Assembly (NCBI GenBank): GCA_037179385.1 | Contig: CM074193.1 | Location: forward strand, 1,493,931-1,557,930 | Direction of reading: 5' to 3' | DNA from: Holothuria scabra | Taxonomy: Eukaryota; Echinodermata; Holothuroidea; Aspidochirotida; Holothuriidae | DNA length: 64,000 bases | Shown here: piece after piece, positions 36,061 through 47,560 of the stretch | Layout: each line of letters starts with the position of its first letter | How positions within the stretch are numbered: position 1 is the stretch's first letter | The notes under the pieces: generated by a model | Seen by the model: only the letters and a program-made list of their open reading frames with translations | Told to the model about the DNA's origin: nothing | Databases searched by the model: none | Program-made: the position numbers and the translations under genes

Positions 36061-39000
36061 ATTCCCATTTAGGGACTCATAATTCAATCCCTAAATAAAT
36101 AATTCACCGTTCTGGATAGTCAACGTGATCTTGTACCAGTGGAAAAGAGGGCAGAGGGACACTTATGTTTATTCATGACTTTATCGAGTTCCGCCAATAC
36201 ACGCATTCCCTTAGCAGATGTAGGTAAAAGTATAATAACGAGGGAACGTGGGAATGAAAAGAGCCTTTGATCAGGGAAGATGCTCAGGAGGCAAAATTTG
36301 CATGAGAAAGGGATACCCAGGGTGGTTTTCTCCCTGTAGCTCGTAGGAGTCCAATCTGGGATGTTTTGATAGGCACTGCTGTTCTGGGCGTCACCGTAAG
36401 CACGTCGGGCCATATACTGCCAGGGTAATACCGATGAAGGGCTCCCGTTGACGTTAATGTCGGGAGGAATCGGTAATTTTTGAAGACAGGTGCCTCGTTT
36501 TTTGGCTGGCTTAGGCTTCGTTATGCCGAAAGTGTTTGCATCTTATTGGTGGTAGCTGAGAGTGGGGTCATCAACAGTGGGACGTCGCTGGACGATGGGC
36601 AGACAGTAGTCCTCTATTCACTCCACCATTTTCGGGGGAAAAAAATTTCATTGAATGGGCGAACAGGAGTTACCGCTGGCAGCAACTCGTTACCAGAAAT
36701 TCGGGGAGGCTCAACGCTCCATCTGGACACTGGACCGCGCAAATCGGTATCGTTCCACCCAATGCTTAACAGGTTTTGTTTGATTGAGAACTATATTGAT
36801 ATCAGAACAGTTTTGGGGGTATATGTTCACCCTTAATGTGATGTTTAGCCTACACGAAAGGCTATTTAGTTGAACTTTGTTTGTTTGCTTGATGAAAAGA
36901 CTATTTTGACCAGAAGAGTTTTTTGTTCAAGAGTAGGGAAGTGGTTTATATTTGAGTCAGTAAAATATTTTCAGTTAAGAAAGAAGAAAAAGAAATTACG
37001 TTTCCGTTTCAAGTTACCAGAGTTGGGAAAATGTTTTGAACATTTACAGATTTTTTTTTTTTTTGGAACCAAAGAACCAGGGAATGATAATTTATCGAAT
37101 GCTCGATCCGAGTTATCACAGCAAGGTGTTAAGAATACATAGAGAAACTCCTGAACTTACTACCTCAATTCTTTAAATACTCTTCATTTTTTTCTCTAAT
37201 ATCTCACGTTGTAAATAATGTTTCTAAACTTTGCTCCATATAATGCATGTTTTATCAAATGGTATCTGATCTCCCAGTGTCATTTTATTCACCTGCTTAC
37301 TCTTTGTTTCATTTAAGAGTTGTTAGAGTAAAAAAAATCATTCATAAAATTGCTCTCATAGCAGAAATGTCAACATGAAACAATTACAAAGTATACATTA
37401 AGAGCACAAAATTAAACCTGATCACCAAACTCCAACTGAAAATAATGTAACCAAAATACAAAAGTGGATAGATTAATATATTAACCAGCAAGGCTGGTTA
37501 GGCATTAACTAGATATGATGCTACCGATTGTGACTTGTTTGCTTTAAACCCTCTAATTCCCTCATGTTTAGTGTTGAGTCATTTTAAAGACTATTTAAAG
37601 AATATTGAAATAATGATATGCACTCATATGAAGAAATCTATAACCAAAAGGTATAGGGGATAATGATAAGAGGGTCGTGAGTCGTGAAGATACCATTACT
37701 TAAACAAAACAAATAACAGTCACAGATAAAAAAAAGATCTAAACAAATTAAAGTTCTGCATGTGATGTGTCTTTACATAACGTAAAATAATTAACACATA
37801 ATGGCTCAAAGGGTAAATTCGTCTAGATCGTCTGGTAAAAAACAAACAAACTTAACAAACTTGCCGCAAAACAAATTGTTAGACGAAGCCAAACTTGCAA
37901 GAATCCAACCCATTACCCAAAACCTTTATAACACTTACAAAGCTCAAAAAGTTGAACTTGATGGAACTAAATCACCTGTCAAAAGCTATTACAAAAATCA
38001 AGGAACAGATTATTATAAACGACGTTTGTCTTAGGCAATTCTTAATTCCTAACGCAAGATGTCACATGAAGCTGTCAGACTGAAACCTACTGCTATTCTG
38101 CTTGGTGCTCATCAAAAGCAATGGAATAGGGGAAAAGCTGGTGGTTGGTGGATTTTACCCCAAGTAAATGCTTAATTTTGTAATCAACTTCTCTGTTTCC
38201 TTACCCAACATTTAAGAATGTGGCATGTGGACCTAACGCAACTTAATATTCACTCAAGAATTATTCTGACTAAATTCAGAGATCGCATTGGGAGAGGTTC
38301 GGTAAGTACCGCCAAAACGTATTGTTATGTGAAAAAACGGAAAAAGTCATGTAATAGTTTCCTTTGCCGATAATCAGACTAATAACTGTATCGAATTTAT
38401 TTTTCATATGCAATCATATGCTTCCCCGATAGAAAAGGAGTTGCCATTTTACCACAGTGTGTTTAAAAATATCATTGGGGAGATAATATACTTTAAAGAT
38501 CACATATCATTCCATGGGCGTAACCAGAGTGGAGTTCAATGGACATTTGATTTCTGCAAAAATGTAATGAAACATCAAATTGTCTGTAGGTGATGATAAA
38601 TGTTCCTCTTCATTTTATCTAAAGTTAATTAATATAAAAAAACTAAAGGAAATGGGGACACCCCATCCTCTCAGATACCTCCACCAAAACAGCAATTCAG
38701 CCCTTCAAAAAACCACCCAAAACTATCGTGACTACGCTAAAATAACCTCAAAATAATTTTGAAAGTTGCACGCACTTGTAGCCCAGAGTTGACGATCTGT
38801 CAATGCAAGTTTTGGAAATTAGGTCAGTTACCACAATTTCACAGTGATACTGCATGTAGTGTAAGAAGGTATCACCACGTTGTTACAATAATTTATCACA
38901 GTTTTAGCTTTACCGTGTTTTGAAGAAAAGGTATGTGGGGACGTTTTGGTAGATAATATATTCCACATTTATTTAAGAGAATTGAAATAATTTTAACTAG

Positions 39001-41357
39001 TGTAGCTGAGCCATTAAATTTTTTAAACCGCCTGATTTAATGTTGAAGGATGACGCTCTTAGTCATTCAATTACGACGATATTGCATTTTCCTCATCGAT
39101 TGTTGAGCTAATCTCATTGTCACTAGCATGCTTGGCGCAAGTCTAAAAGTGCTTGGCTCAAGTCTACCGTGCAGCTGTGGAAAATTAACTTCATATGAAT
39201 ATTCAAGTGCCTTCATTCTTAGCTTAAAGTTTGCTATAGCACCGGTGGAAGAATGCGCTTTGATTGTTCCCGCTGGCCTTAGCTACGTGTGTATACTGAG
39301 TTTGTATGTTCTCTTTAGCTTAATTTGTATAAAATACAGAATTTGGGAGGATTTCAGGAGAACAGGTGAAAAAAACTAGAAAAACTAGAAAATGTGACAT
39401 TGAATTTAGCTATTGTACACGATGTCCGTTGGGCGTTTGCCCGTAGAAGTTACTGGCGTCTTCGTGAGCTAGTTTTGGGAGTTTGCTAGGGGAAATTGTG
39501 GTTCCCCGCCGTTAGTTTTTTTAAAGTTCGAAAAGGTCTTGATTTTCACCTGAAATTAAAGCCTGCTGTTCTCCTGACAAAAGCCGGAAACCTAACCAGA
39601 TTCCGTAGGTTACTGCTTTTTAAACTATTATCAAACTTAGTTTATTATCAAACTCGTGCTAAATGTCAAATATCTCTTTTAATTTTGCTCATAAGTATGG
39701 CGCGAGAAAGGGGAATATATTACCAACCAAACATAGGCTATATTATAAAAATTGAAATATTTATGTGGCAAAACACGAAATTTATTTAGTAGCATCAAAC
39801 ATTATATTTGAGACGACCGATAAGGTAAATTGTGTAACTAGAAATGTGTAAAATGTGTAACTGGAAATAAGGAACGGCAAGATGCTGTGCAAGTCACGAG
39901 GTTATGGTACTTAATTATAGAAAGGAAATGTAGTAAAAAACAATGCATGCGTGTGTAGGTATTGCGTCTCAAAAGGCGAGGCAAAGAAAGATCAATCGCT
40001 TTAGTTATTTTTTTTTTTTTATAATACGTAGACTACCTTTAACCAATTATAAAATTACAATGTTTTTTGTTAAATATAAAATTTAAAATATTTGTACATA
40101 CATTCTGCATTATTTTACTTTTATTCCAGGGTTTTTTATGTTGGTGCAATAAAGTAATAAGGGTAAACGTACACCTGATCGTCTAGTCTTCTGTCCGGTC
40201 GTTTGTTTCACCCTACCCGTGACACTCATAACATACCGCCGTCCTTACTACAACAGTAACAATCATGTCAAATCCTTTCCAAATACATCACGAGTTTGCA
40301 GCGAGGTACCGAACCAACATATTCCGTTAAAGACTTTTTTATGGGTGGAAGTCGTGGTGATTTTGTCAGAATAATCCCTATGACATTTACTAAATATAGG
40401 AAATTATTTCACATAATATCATTTTAAAGTTGGATAGAACCTTTACCTATTTTCTCAAAGGTCACGGTTCCTTTAGCAATTTTTCACTTGACATCCATAC
40501 CTGATTGTTGTCTGACGAAATTTTTCTCGCCAGGTATCAGCCCTTGTACGGCATTGCTTATATGACTTACGTAAACAAACATTTAACTGGTAAGCTACTA
40601 AGTCTGTGAGCAGTTCAAACAATTTTTGGACTGCTCACAAAAATCAAAAATCAAAAATTTCTAATTACTCAACCACCATTTTCAATTTATCTGCTGAATA
40701 CACCAGTCTAATTTCCCTAATCACTTGTTAACACGTTCAGCTGTTAGACATTTAGTGTTTGGAAGATAAAAAATCTTCTGTATAAACAAAGACGTGTCTG
40801 ATTGCTGTATACATTTTTTACACAGGTAATGATCAACCACGACATGTTTTATTCAGTAACAATAATAGTCAATGGTTACGATATTGGGTATGGTGTAAGC
40901 ACTGTCGTTTATTTTCAGGCAAGCTCAATGATTGTTATGAGAGTCACCCGAATGAGTCCAATGTTCCTCTTAGCAATATTTGGACAACTTTAATTTCAAG
41001 ACATTTACAAACGTCGCCATTTTCAGCTGAAAAGTAAATTCATGAAATTTAAATAACGTGCAAAGATCACTTTTGTTCATGTTGTGAGTGTTTATGTTGT
41101 GTAAATAACGAAATCTCTCACTTATTCAAGCATTTAAGCAGGGTTGTTCCTAAAACATGTTTATGTGCATAACAAATAATGCTAAAGAAGCATCAAGTTG
41201 AACAACACACTCAATGAATGTTAATAACAAATTGTGAGCTATCACGCAACCTAAGGTTCTGAAATGTTACTGAGTGCAATTCGTAACATACATCCACTAT
41301 TATTGGTTACAACTCCTTCTGCATCCTTGGTTTCCCTTTGGTGGACTCATTTTTATA
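36061..41357. other. Intergenic, about 5.3 kb; no gene supported
   Basis: The longest frames are 118 codons at 36480-36836 (plus), 97 codons at 36120-36413 (minus) and 97 codons at 39496-39789 (plus). None shows a known motif, and no splice-compatible partner was found. T runs lie at 37051-37063 and 40008-40020. The block 37200-38200 is particularly A-rich on the plus strand. A small dyad (GTGAGCAGT..GACTGCTCAC) lies at about 40606-40640. Confidence 0.45.
37801..38034 (+). CDS. Unrecognised 77-codon reading frame, doubtful
   Basis: The frame starts MAQRVNSSRSSGKKQTNLT and ends in a TAG stop. It is hydrophilic, Lys/Asn/Thr/Tyr-rich, without a signal peptide or membrane segment. It lies in an A-rich block unlike its neighbours. 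I recognise no domain. AT-rich DNA readily produces such a frame, and no splice sites or nearby exons support it. It is listed only because its composition is less random-looking than other short frames here. Most likely non-coding. Confidence 0.12.
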   Translation: MAQRVNSSRSSGKKQTNLTNLPQNKLLDEAKLARIQPITQNLYNTYKAQKVELDGTKSPVKSYYKNQGTDYYKRRLS

Positions 41358-42300
41358 GGTTCTACCATACTTATTATATACTTCCCTGGTTTGGAAACTT
41401 TACGTTCACCACATACGCCCACCGAAGAATCCGAGTAGCTATGTTGAGACATTCATAAAAGTGCATAATGGTGCATAGCGATCGATCGAGTAGCGATATG
41501 GCTTCATTAAGTGATGTACTGTTTCTTCTGGGAAGTGAAATTAAAGTTGACCCAAGGCCTAAAAGGGAACTGCAAACGGCCTCCTAATCAGTTAGTTTTA
41601 AGATATTTGAATAAATGAAGAAATCCTATGTTATCGGGTTTCACTTTCTCTTTTTAAGCATAAGATATTGGTTCCCAGGCCTGGCGTTTGGAGACATTCG
41701 CTGAGGACATTCAGTAAGCCCTACAGGCTTATCATACCGCAGTCAGTGTGCGGTAAGGTGAAGAAGACCTACTTTATTACGCTAGGTGTGCTTCCTACTA
41801 AAATATTTTACGACCATAGTTACTGGTAAATATTGTATAATACACTCGTCTGATGAACCGTTACACTCGATCGTTGGTTAAAATGATTTAATCCAACTAG
41901 TCTAACGTTATACAGTGCGATTGCTACGTGCTTCGCAATTTCGCGGAATTGTTGAGTGCGCTTACCAAGTTACTGTTCTATTGTCTCGCTATTTTGGTTT
42001 GGGTACAGTTATTCTCACATTACGGCCGTTCTAATTTAATACAGAAATCTTAATCAAACCTTTCGCAATAATATACGCCCTAATTGAAGTCATTACAGTT
42101 TGATAATTGTTCGCAAGACGGAGGCTCTCGAAGCAATCGGTATACCCTGTCTGCATATATATAGTACGTATGGAGAGTCCCACAACAAGGCTCTCGTGTA
42201 CTATCAACGTCACATGACTGCCGAAAACCGGAATCTCATTATAAGCAGTCAGTTCGCCGAGTTTCCAAACTAGGGAAGTATATAATAACTATGGTTCTAC
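41358..42300. repeat. 42-bp inverted repeat pair bounding ~0.9 kb downstream of the NXPE gene
   Basis: GGTTCTACCATACTTATTAT followed by ATACTTCCCTGGTTTGGAAACT (41358-41399) is inverted at 42260-42300 (AGTTTCCAAACTAGGGAAGT, then ATATAATAACTATGGTTCTAC). Only about three mismatches separate the arms. It may be a non-autonomous transposon with short TIRs or a foldback remnant. No clear target duplication outside the arms and no reading frame inside were recognised. Confidence 0.65.
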
Positions 42301-42908
42301 ACAGTTAAGAGGAAGTGGAACGGTTGTGATGCCATTGACAACATCCTTTACCGTTTCTCTGCTCCCACCCATCACATAGATTATGATAAACCCTTAGTTG
42401 TCGGAGGGGTTACAAATGTCGTTCAAACTACCCTTTTCACCCAGTAAGACCCAGTTCATTCTGTTCCAGAGGAACGACGCCCACAGCCAGAACATAAATT
42501 TAATTTATTCGACATTTTCTCTCTAAATAGCGGAGTGTAGAATTGCTGAATAAAATCTAGTGAGAGTCAAACCAAATGACCGAACCACACCAACGGAGTT
42601 TAAAAAAGTGGAAGAGACTGACGTTGTGCGTGATATTTCTTTTAAAATGTAGTTAAGGAAAAAAGTCTTATGTTTCACATTTGGCAAAAAACTATTTCTT
42701 TGCTTGATTAAACCGGAAGGCTGAAAGGTGAGACCTAAAACATCCACTCACCAAATCAAACCACATCAAATATGATGATATGTGTTTACCATCTCCCTCT
42801 CTTTTTCCCTCAACTCACTAAAAGAAACACTATTTAACTGTGAAAATACTTTGAATAACAGGAAAAGTTGAAATATATATCGTCTGCAATGTTAATATAG
42901 CAATATTT

Positions 42909-43791
42909 TTACTTATTTTCAATGGGTGGCTTGCAAATATAAGTCAGAAATCGATTCACTAATTGTTCTATAATTAAATTCTCCGGATGAGTGTTGTCCC
43001 GAGACGGTTGCGACTGTGTAATATCCCAAGCATCGATAAATCCAAATGTTTTGTCATTGGCAAACCATTGGCGTAGGTATTTTTCCTGTTCTAAAGTATT
43101 CCAGTCGCTTGAGACTAAAATGTATTCCTTCATTCCTAACATATTTCTGGTGTTACCTCCTTTCACGACAATTTTTGTTTCTGGAGCACGCTGGAGAAGA
43201 CGAATGACTGATTCCCTGATTGATTTAACTCGTTTTTCAAAGAATGGTATTCCCCAAATTGCAAAATGAGCCCAGTAAGACAAAAACACTATAAGATCAT
43301 CACCACCTTTCAAATTATCAATCTCAGTGGCAGCATAGTGATTTGATGTTGCGGCTATCGGCTTACCTTGTCCATTCGGCAATCCATGGAAATGAAAATG
43401 CAAGGTTATGTTTTTCGTTCTACAACGGAATTCACGACTGTTTGTTTTCCGTGGTGGTTCTAGATCAATAGGTGTGCAATTTAAACGTGTTTGAAGGTAA
43501 AAGTAAAATTGTCGAGCAGTTGAATCTCCAAAGAAACGTATCGTTTTTCCTTCAAGGCACGTTCTATAATCTTTTACAGTAAACGTGTGCACTCTACAGT
43601 TAAATGGAAACCACGTGTTATTGTAAAAATAGCCGTGAGTTTGCAAAGACGGCGGTCCTTCCGCTTTACAAAATGGTAGTTGTTGATACCGTTGTTGATC
43701 CCCCAAAACGTGATTTAAGGATTTCGTGTTACTTAGGCTTGTCTCATTAACAAGGATAGACAGGTTGGTATGGCGAATGATCGCTTTAGTT
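42909..43791 (-). CDS. NXPE family protein, exon 4: PC-esterase domain and C-terminus
   Basis: The acceptor is TTTATTTCTTTTTATAG followed by A-ACT-AAA; the leading A completes an AGA (Arg) codon with the AG left by exon 3. The exon encodes about 293 residues. It contains CLEGKTIRFFGDSTARQFY, the block I GDS motif of the PC-esterase/SGNH fold (nucleophile Ser about residue 378). A central VFLSYWAHFAIWG region and KIVVKGGNTRN strand follow. Near the end are FIDAWDIT and DNTHP, whose Asp (about 553) and His (about 556) fit the catalytic DxxH, then a final Cys-containing FLTYICKPP. It stops with TAA at 42909-42911. All expected catalytic residues are present. No polyadenylation signal was confidently placed downstream. 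Confidence 0.92.
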
Positions 43792-44398
43792 CTATAAAAA
43801 GAAATAAACCAAGATTGAAGCATCGTGAAACCATTGAAATGATAAAAACCGCAGAAACGATACGATTAAACGATTAAACATACGCTACTCATAACCAAGA
43901 TCATTTACGTATCAAAGTAGGAGGAAACCGGCTTGGGGCCTTTAGAAGGTACCGTAGTGGTGGTCAAACCGTGCTTTGCCAGTACGATTTGGTACATTTC
44001 CGTATTTTATACTGATTTTTGTGCTTTTCATATAAATATTGGTGTTTGCATACTTTAAAAAGCATTTCTGTAGTAAATCTTGTTGAGGTGAATATAAATG
44101 ATAAAATCCAAAGCAGAACGACAGACTCAGGCCGGAAATGGAGTCACACAAACATGAATTAGTATATGATTTCTTCTTGAATACGTGTGACATTATATTT
44201 TCTCCTCACTGATGAAATTTACTAGGATTAAGTGATTGATTTATATTGTTCCCTCTGATTATGCAGCATTTAAGTCCTAAAATATTATGGCAGATACTTT
44301 GAGAAGAAATAAGAATACTTTTGGCAGAGTTAGCGATCAGATTTCAGAGTAACTTTGGGGCAGCTGCTTTTCCCCTTCAATGACAGCAAAGAGCTGAC

Positions 44399-44565
44399 CT
44401 GCGAAGGATCTCCGCACCAACAAAGTCTATTTCTTGCTTCAATGCCTTTAATGAACTTTTAATATCCGTTCTGTACGTCGTTAGATGGCTGCAGTTTAGA
44501 TGTTTTGGAGTAGAGCAAAACCACGGAGCATAGTTAATTTTATCGCTGAAGTTGCAAGATGGTTC
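44399..44565 (-). CDS. NXPE family protein, exon 3: Cys-rich linker
   Basis: The acceptor TGTTTATTTTTAAG is followed by GAA-CCA-TCT in phase 0, matching the phase-0 donor of exon 2. The donor is CGC-AG then GTCAGC (phase 2), matching exon 4. The 55 full codons read EPSCNFSDKINYAPWFC, then a second pair of cysteines (HLNCSHL), then a helix-like tail ending AEILR. The C..F.D......PWFC pattern is the conserved linker of NXPE proteins between the neurexophilin-like and esterase domains (C-Y-D..GEPWYC in relatives). At 167 bp the exon is easily missed by frame-only searches. Confidence 0.85.
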
Positions 44566-44858
44566 CTTAAAAATAAACAAAAGAAGCCTCAACTTTTTTA
44601 TCTTTTGAAATAATACCTTTCACATAAAAGGCACGATAAAAATGAAAACGTAACAGATTTATCAACTAACGCGTTCTTCCAAAGTGAAACTGTTTCGTGG
44701 AATCAACTAAAATTAACACTACTCGTAGCCGTGAGTGTAATCTTACGTAATACCGTACCCTTATCCCCTTCTTTATATATGTTGATTAGACTTAACATAG
44801 CGCACGATGTGACATAGTCATTCACGTGCACTTTACAAATAATAAATGAGAGATAATA

Positions 44859-46521
44859 CTAAAGGTTGAAAAAGTAAGTCTTTAGTCCAGCTTTAAATTT
44901 TGAGGTATTCGAGACACTTCTGAGAGAGAAAGGAAGGGAGTTCCAGAGTCTAGGACCTGCAACCATAAAGGCACGTTCACCGTACGACTTGGAAGTGGTG
45001 CGTGGAATTACCAATCGTAATGTGTCACTGTTAGATCTGAGATTGCGAGTGGCATTAAAATCTTTTATCAGCATGTCATTGAGATATTTTGGCCCTTGAT
45101 TATTTAAGCATTTGTAGACTATTAACATCAATTTAAACTTTATTCTTTTATCAAATGCGAGCCAGCATGTCACTGAGATATTTTGGCCCTTGATTATTAA
45201 AGCATTTGTAGACTATTAACATCAATTTAAACTTTATTCTTTTATCAAATGTGAGCCAGTGAAATGTAGGAGGAAATAGGATCATATTTTTAAGGTTATG
45301 CAAGCAACGAACTGCCACGTTTTGTACTATCTGTAATTTACTTGTGTGTACCTTGGAAACACCAATTAAAAGACTGTTTCCATAGTCAAGACATGATGTC
45401 ACAAAAGCGTGCAATACGCTCCGGGTGGCTTCTATAGAAAGATACTTCCTAATAGAACGAATTGCTTGCAGATGCATCTTAACTTTTTGACATTGCTTGG
45501 TAATTTGTAGATGCACGTCAAGGTGCTCATCAAACCACACCACTAAATTCCACCACACACTCTCCTACTCGGATTGAAGTCACATGTACTTTGGCTAAAC
45601 TGGATTTGGAGCAAATAAGCATAAATTCAGTCTTTGAATCATTTATTTTTAGTTTATTTGACAACATCCAAGCTCTCAAATCCCTCACAAAGTTTTCAAT
45701 ATCAGCAACTGCTTTCCATTGGTTTGTGTCTTGACCTGGGTAAAAAGCTAAGTAAAGTTGGGTTGGGTGTCATCAACATACACATGAACTTGGGGTAAAT
45801 GCTTCTTCATAACAGCAAATAATTGGCTGGCATACAACAAAAAAGCCACGGGACTGTAGCAGCTTCCCTGGGGCACACCGTAATGGAGTGGTCAAGATTC
45901 AGACATAACACCTGACTGGTGTTGTACACGCTGAGTACGATTCCTAAGATAAGAACTCACCCAGGCAAGTACATCGGCAGTGATGCCATAATCTTTTTCC
46001 AGTACCATCTCCAGTACTGAATGATCTATGGTATCAAAGGCAGCGCTTAAATCTAGGAGAACTAGAAATGTGACTTGCTTTTTGTCCATAGACATCAGGA
46101 TGTCAGAGGTAACTTTGAGCAACGCAGTCTCCGTCGAATGATACGGATGACTTATGTCTGGTATGTTAATCTCTTTGACCTCATCTAAACTTACACGGAT
46201 CTTTTCAATTTCCTCTGAGAAAAATGCAACAAAATCATTTGCCAAAACGTTTTCATCTTCTGCTTCAGGTAGTGGTATCTGACATTTACCTTTCCTCAAA
46301 TCACTTACTATCTTGAATAAAAGTTTTTGGCCACCCTTAGAGCCATATATTATTGTGTTATAAAGTCCTTCCTTTGCCTCACGGATACTAAGTTGGTAAT
46401 CAGTTTGACTCGTTTTCAAACTGAGTTTATTTTCGATACTTGGATGTTTACGGAAATTTTTTTCTTCCCGGCGGTTATCTCGTTTTTTCCTCCTCAGGTC
46501 ATCATCAAACCAAGGTACCAC
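44859..46521 (-). pseudogene. LINE reverse transcriptase and C-terminal domain (broken)
   Basis: It starts with VPWFDDDLRRKKR, the usual linker before the RT. The expected finger region (motifs 0-2) is missing: EINIPDIS runs straight into HSTETALLKV, an in-frame deletion. Motif A (LLDLSAAFDTIDH) is intact. A stop and frameshift at about 45892 precede GVPQGS (motif B, about 45865) and YVDD (motif C, 45769-45782) in another frame. The thumb and C-terminal region (ITKQCQKVKMHLQAIRSIRK) follows. A 94-bp tandem duplication (45070-45163, 45164-45257) repeats FDKRIKFKLMLIVYKC and shifts the frame again. Confidence 0.85.
45070..45257. repeat. 94-bp tandem duplication inside the LINE
   Basis: Two adjacent units of 94 bases start AGCATGTCATTGAGATATTT and AGCATGTCACTGAGATATTT and differ at only a few positions. 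Because 94 is not a multiple of three it breaks the reading frame. The low divergence suggests duplication occurred well after insertion. Confidence 0.92.
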
Positions 46522-46626
46522 AGGTCGAGTGATGATATCCTTAGTTTAATCATCAAGAATCCGAGATAGTACAGAGTCATACTGCTGAGCAGCCTCATTC
46601 GGGAGTAATCGAATAACATTGAGTTC

Positions 46627-47473
46627 CTATGCTATCTTTTGCTTAAATTTTACCATGTCGATATCTTTCAACTTTCTGAAACGGACAGTTTCCCGGTGAA
46701 CTTCTGGTTTAGGTACACGAACCGTGAACTGTAGCATATAGTGGTCCGATATAATAGTGTCACACACCGGCTCATCTATGACGAGTTCGTCACAAGCACA
46801 TGAGATTACAAGGTCAAGCATGTGTCTGTCGATGTGGGTTGGGCTGCGCACATGTTGAATCAAGCCAAGTGAATCCAGTAAAATCTTTAGTTGGCTAGTT
46901 TCTCTACAGTTTTTGTTCTCAAAATGAACACTGAAATCTCCGACGATAAGCAACTTTTGATCGGCAATCAATATTTGCCCAAGATGATCAGTTAATTCCT
47001 GCAAAAACTCCAAAACCAACAGGGTGTTCATAAGAATATGGAGGGCTATATATTACGAAAACTCAGAAAGTGTCATTAACGATGGTAATGTTCCATCTCG
47101 AATATTCATACGACTGTTTTTCACCTGCCTCTTCTTTCTTAATCTGAATATGAGACCTGTACTGCAGTCCAGTGCCACCACCAGTTTGACGTGATGTACG
47201 TGCATGAAAGTTAAATTTGAGTCCATGAGACGACATGGCAGCTTGTGACACACTATCATCTTGGTGAATCCAAGTTTCAGTGAAAGCGAAACAATCCACT
47301 TTGCTGGATAAAACATGCTCAACAATAGTATCAACTTTACTTTTGACAGATCTCGCATTTATTAGTCCAAACCTGGCGAATTTTTTACGCACACCAAGAA
47401 AGTCGCGCTTTATTGTCACGCTTTTGAGTATAGAACCTGCGGCTCTCCTGTAATTAAGTCTGCAAACAAGCAC
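46627..47473 (-). pseudogene. LINE endonuclease domain (broken)
   Basis: The first frame contains FGLINARSVKSKVDTIVEHV and FAFTETWIHQDDSV, the N-terminal blocks of AP-type endonucleases (the N and catalytic E positions). A frameshift near 47030-47060 leads to the second half with LLIVGDFSVHFEN (GDF), DRHMLDLVISCAC and TIISDHYML (S-D-H), the catalytic C-terminal blocks. A stop codon at 46627 then separates it from the RT. The domain is complete in motif content but not translatable as one protein. Confidence 0.85.
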
Positions 47474-47560
47474 TTGGACAGGTCTAGTTGTTATTTTTGT
47501 CGGTATATGGAAATCTCGGTGTTCGGTTTTGGTGTGAGACCCAGACTGTACACCGCGATA

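Larger units (their letters stand above)
44840..47560 (-). mobile_element. Decayed L2/CR1-like LINE in intron 2 of the NXPE gene
   Basis: On the minus strand an APE-type endonuclease region (47473 to 46627) is followed by reverse transcriptase pieces (46521 to about 45560) and the conserved C-terminal tail of this clade (RAFMVAGPRLWNSLPFSLRS, about 44930). Frame breaks, stop codons, an internal RT deletion and a 94-bp duplication show it is dead. It lies in the same orientation as the host gene within a 7.3-kb intron. Boundaries are approximate: no target duplication was identified, and the 5' end is placed just upstream of the first endonuclease frame. Confidence 0.85.

Noticed and set aside
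36480..36836. 118-codon plus-strand frame
   Set aside because: No recognisable domain, no splice signals linking to other frames, and composition similar to surrounding DNA.
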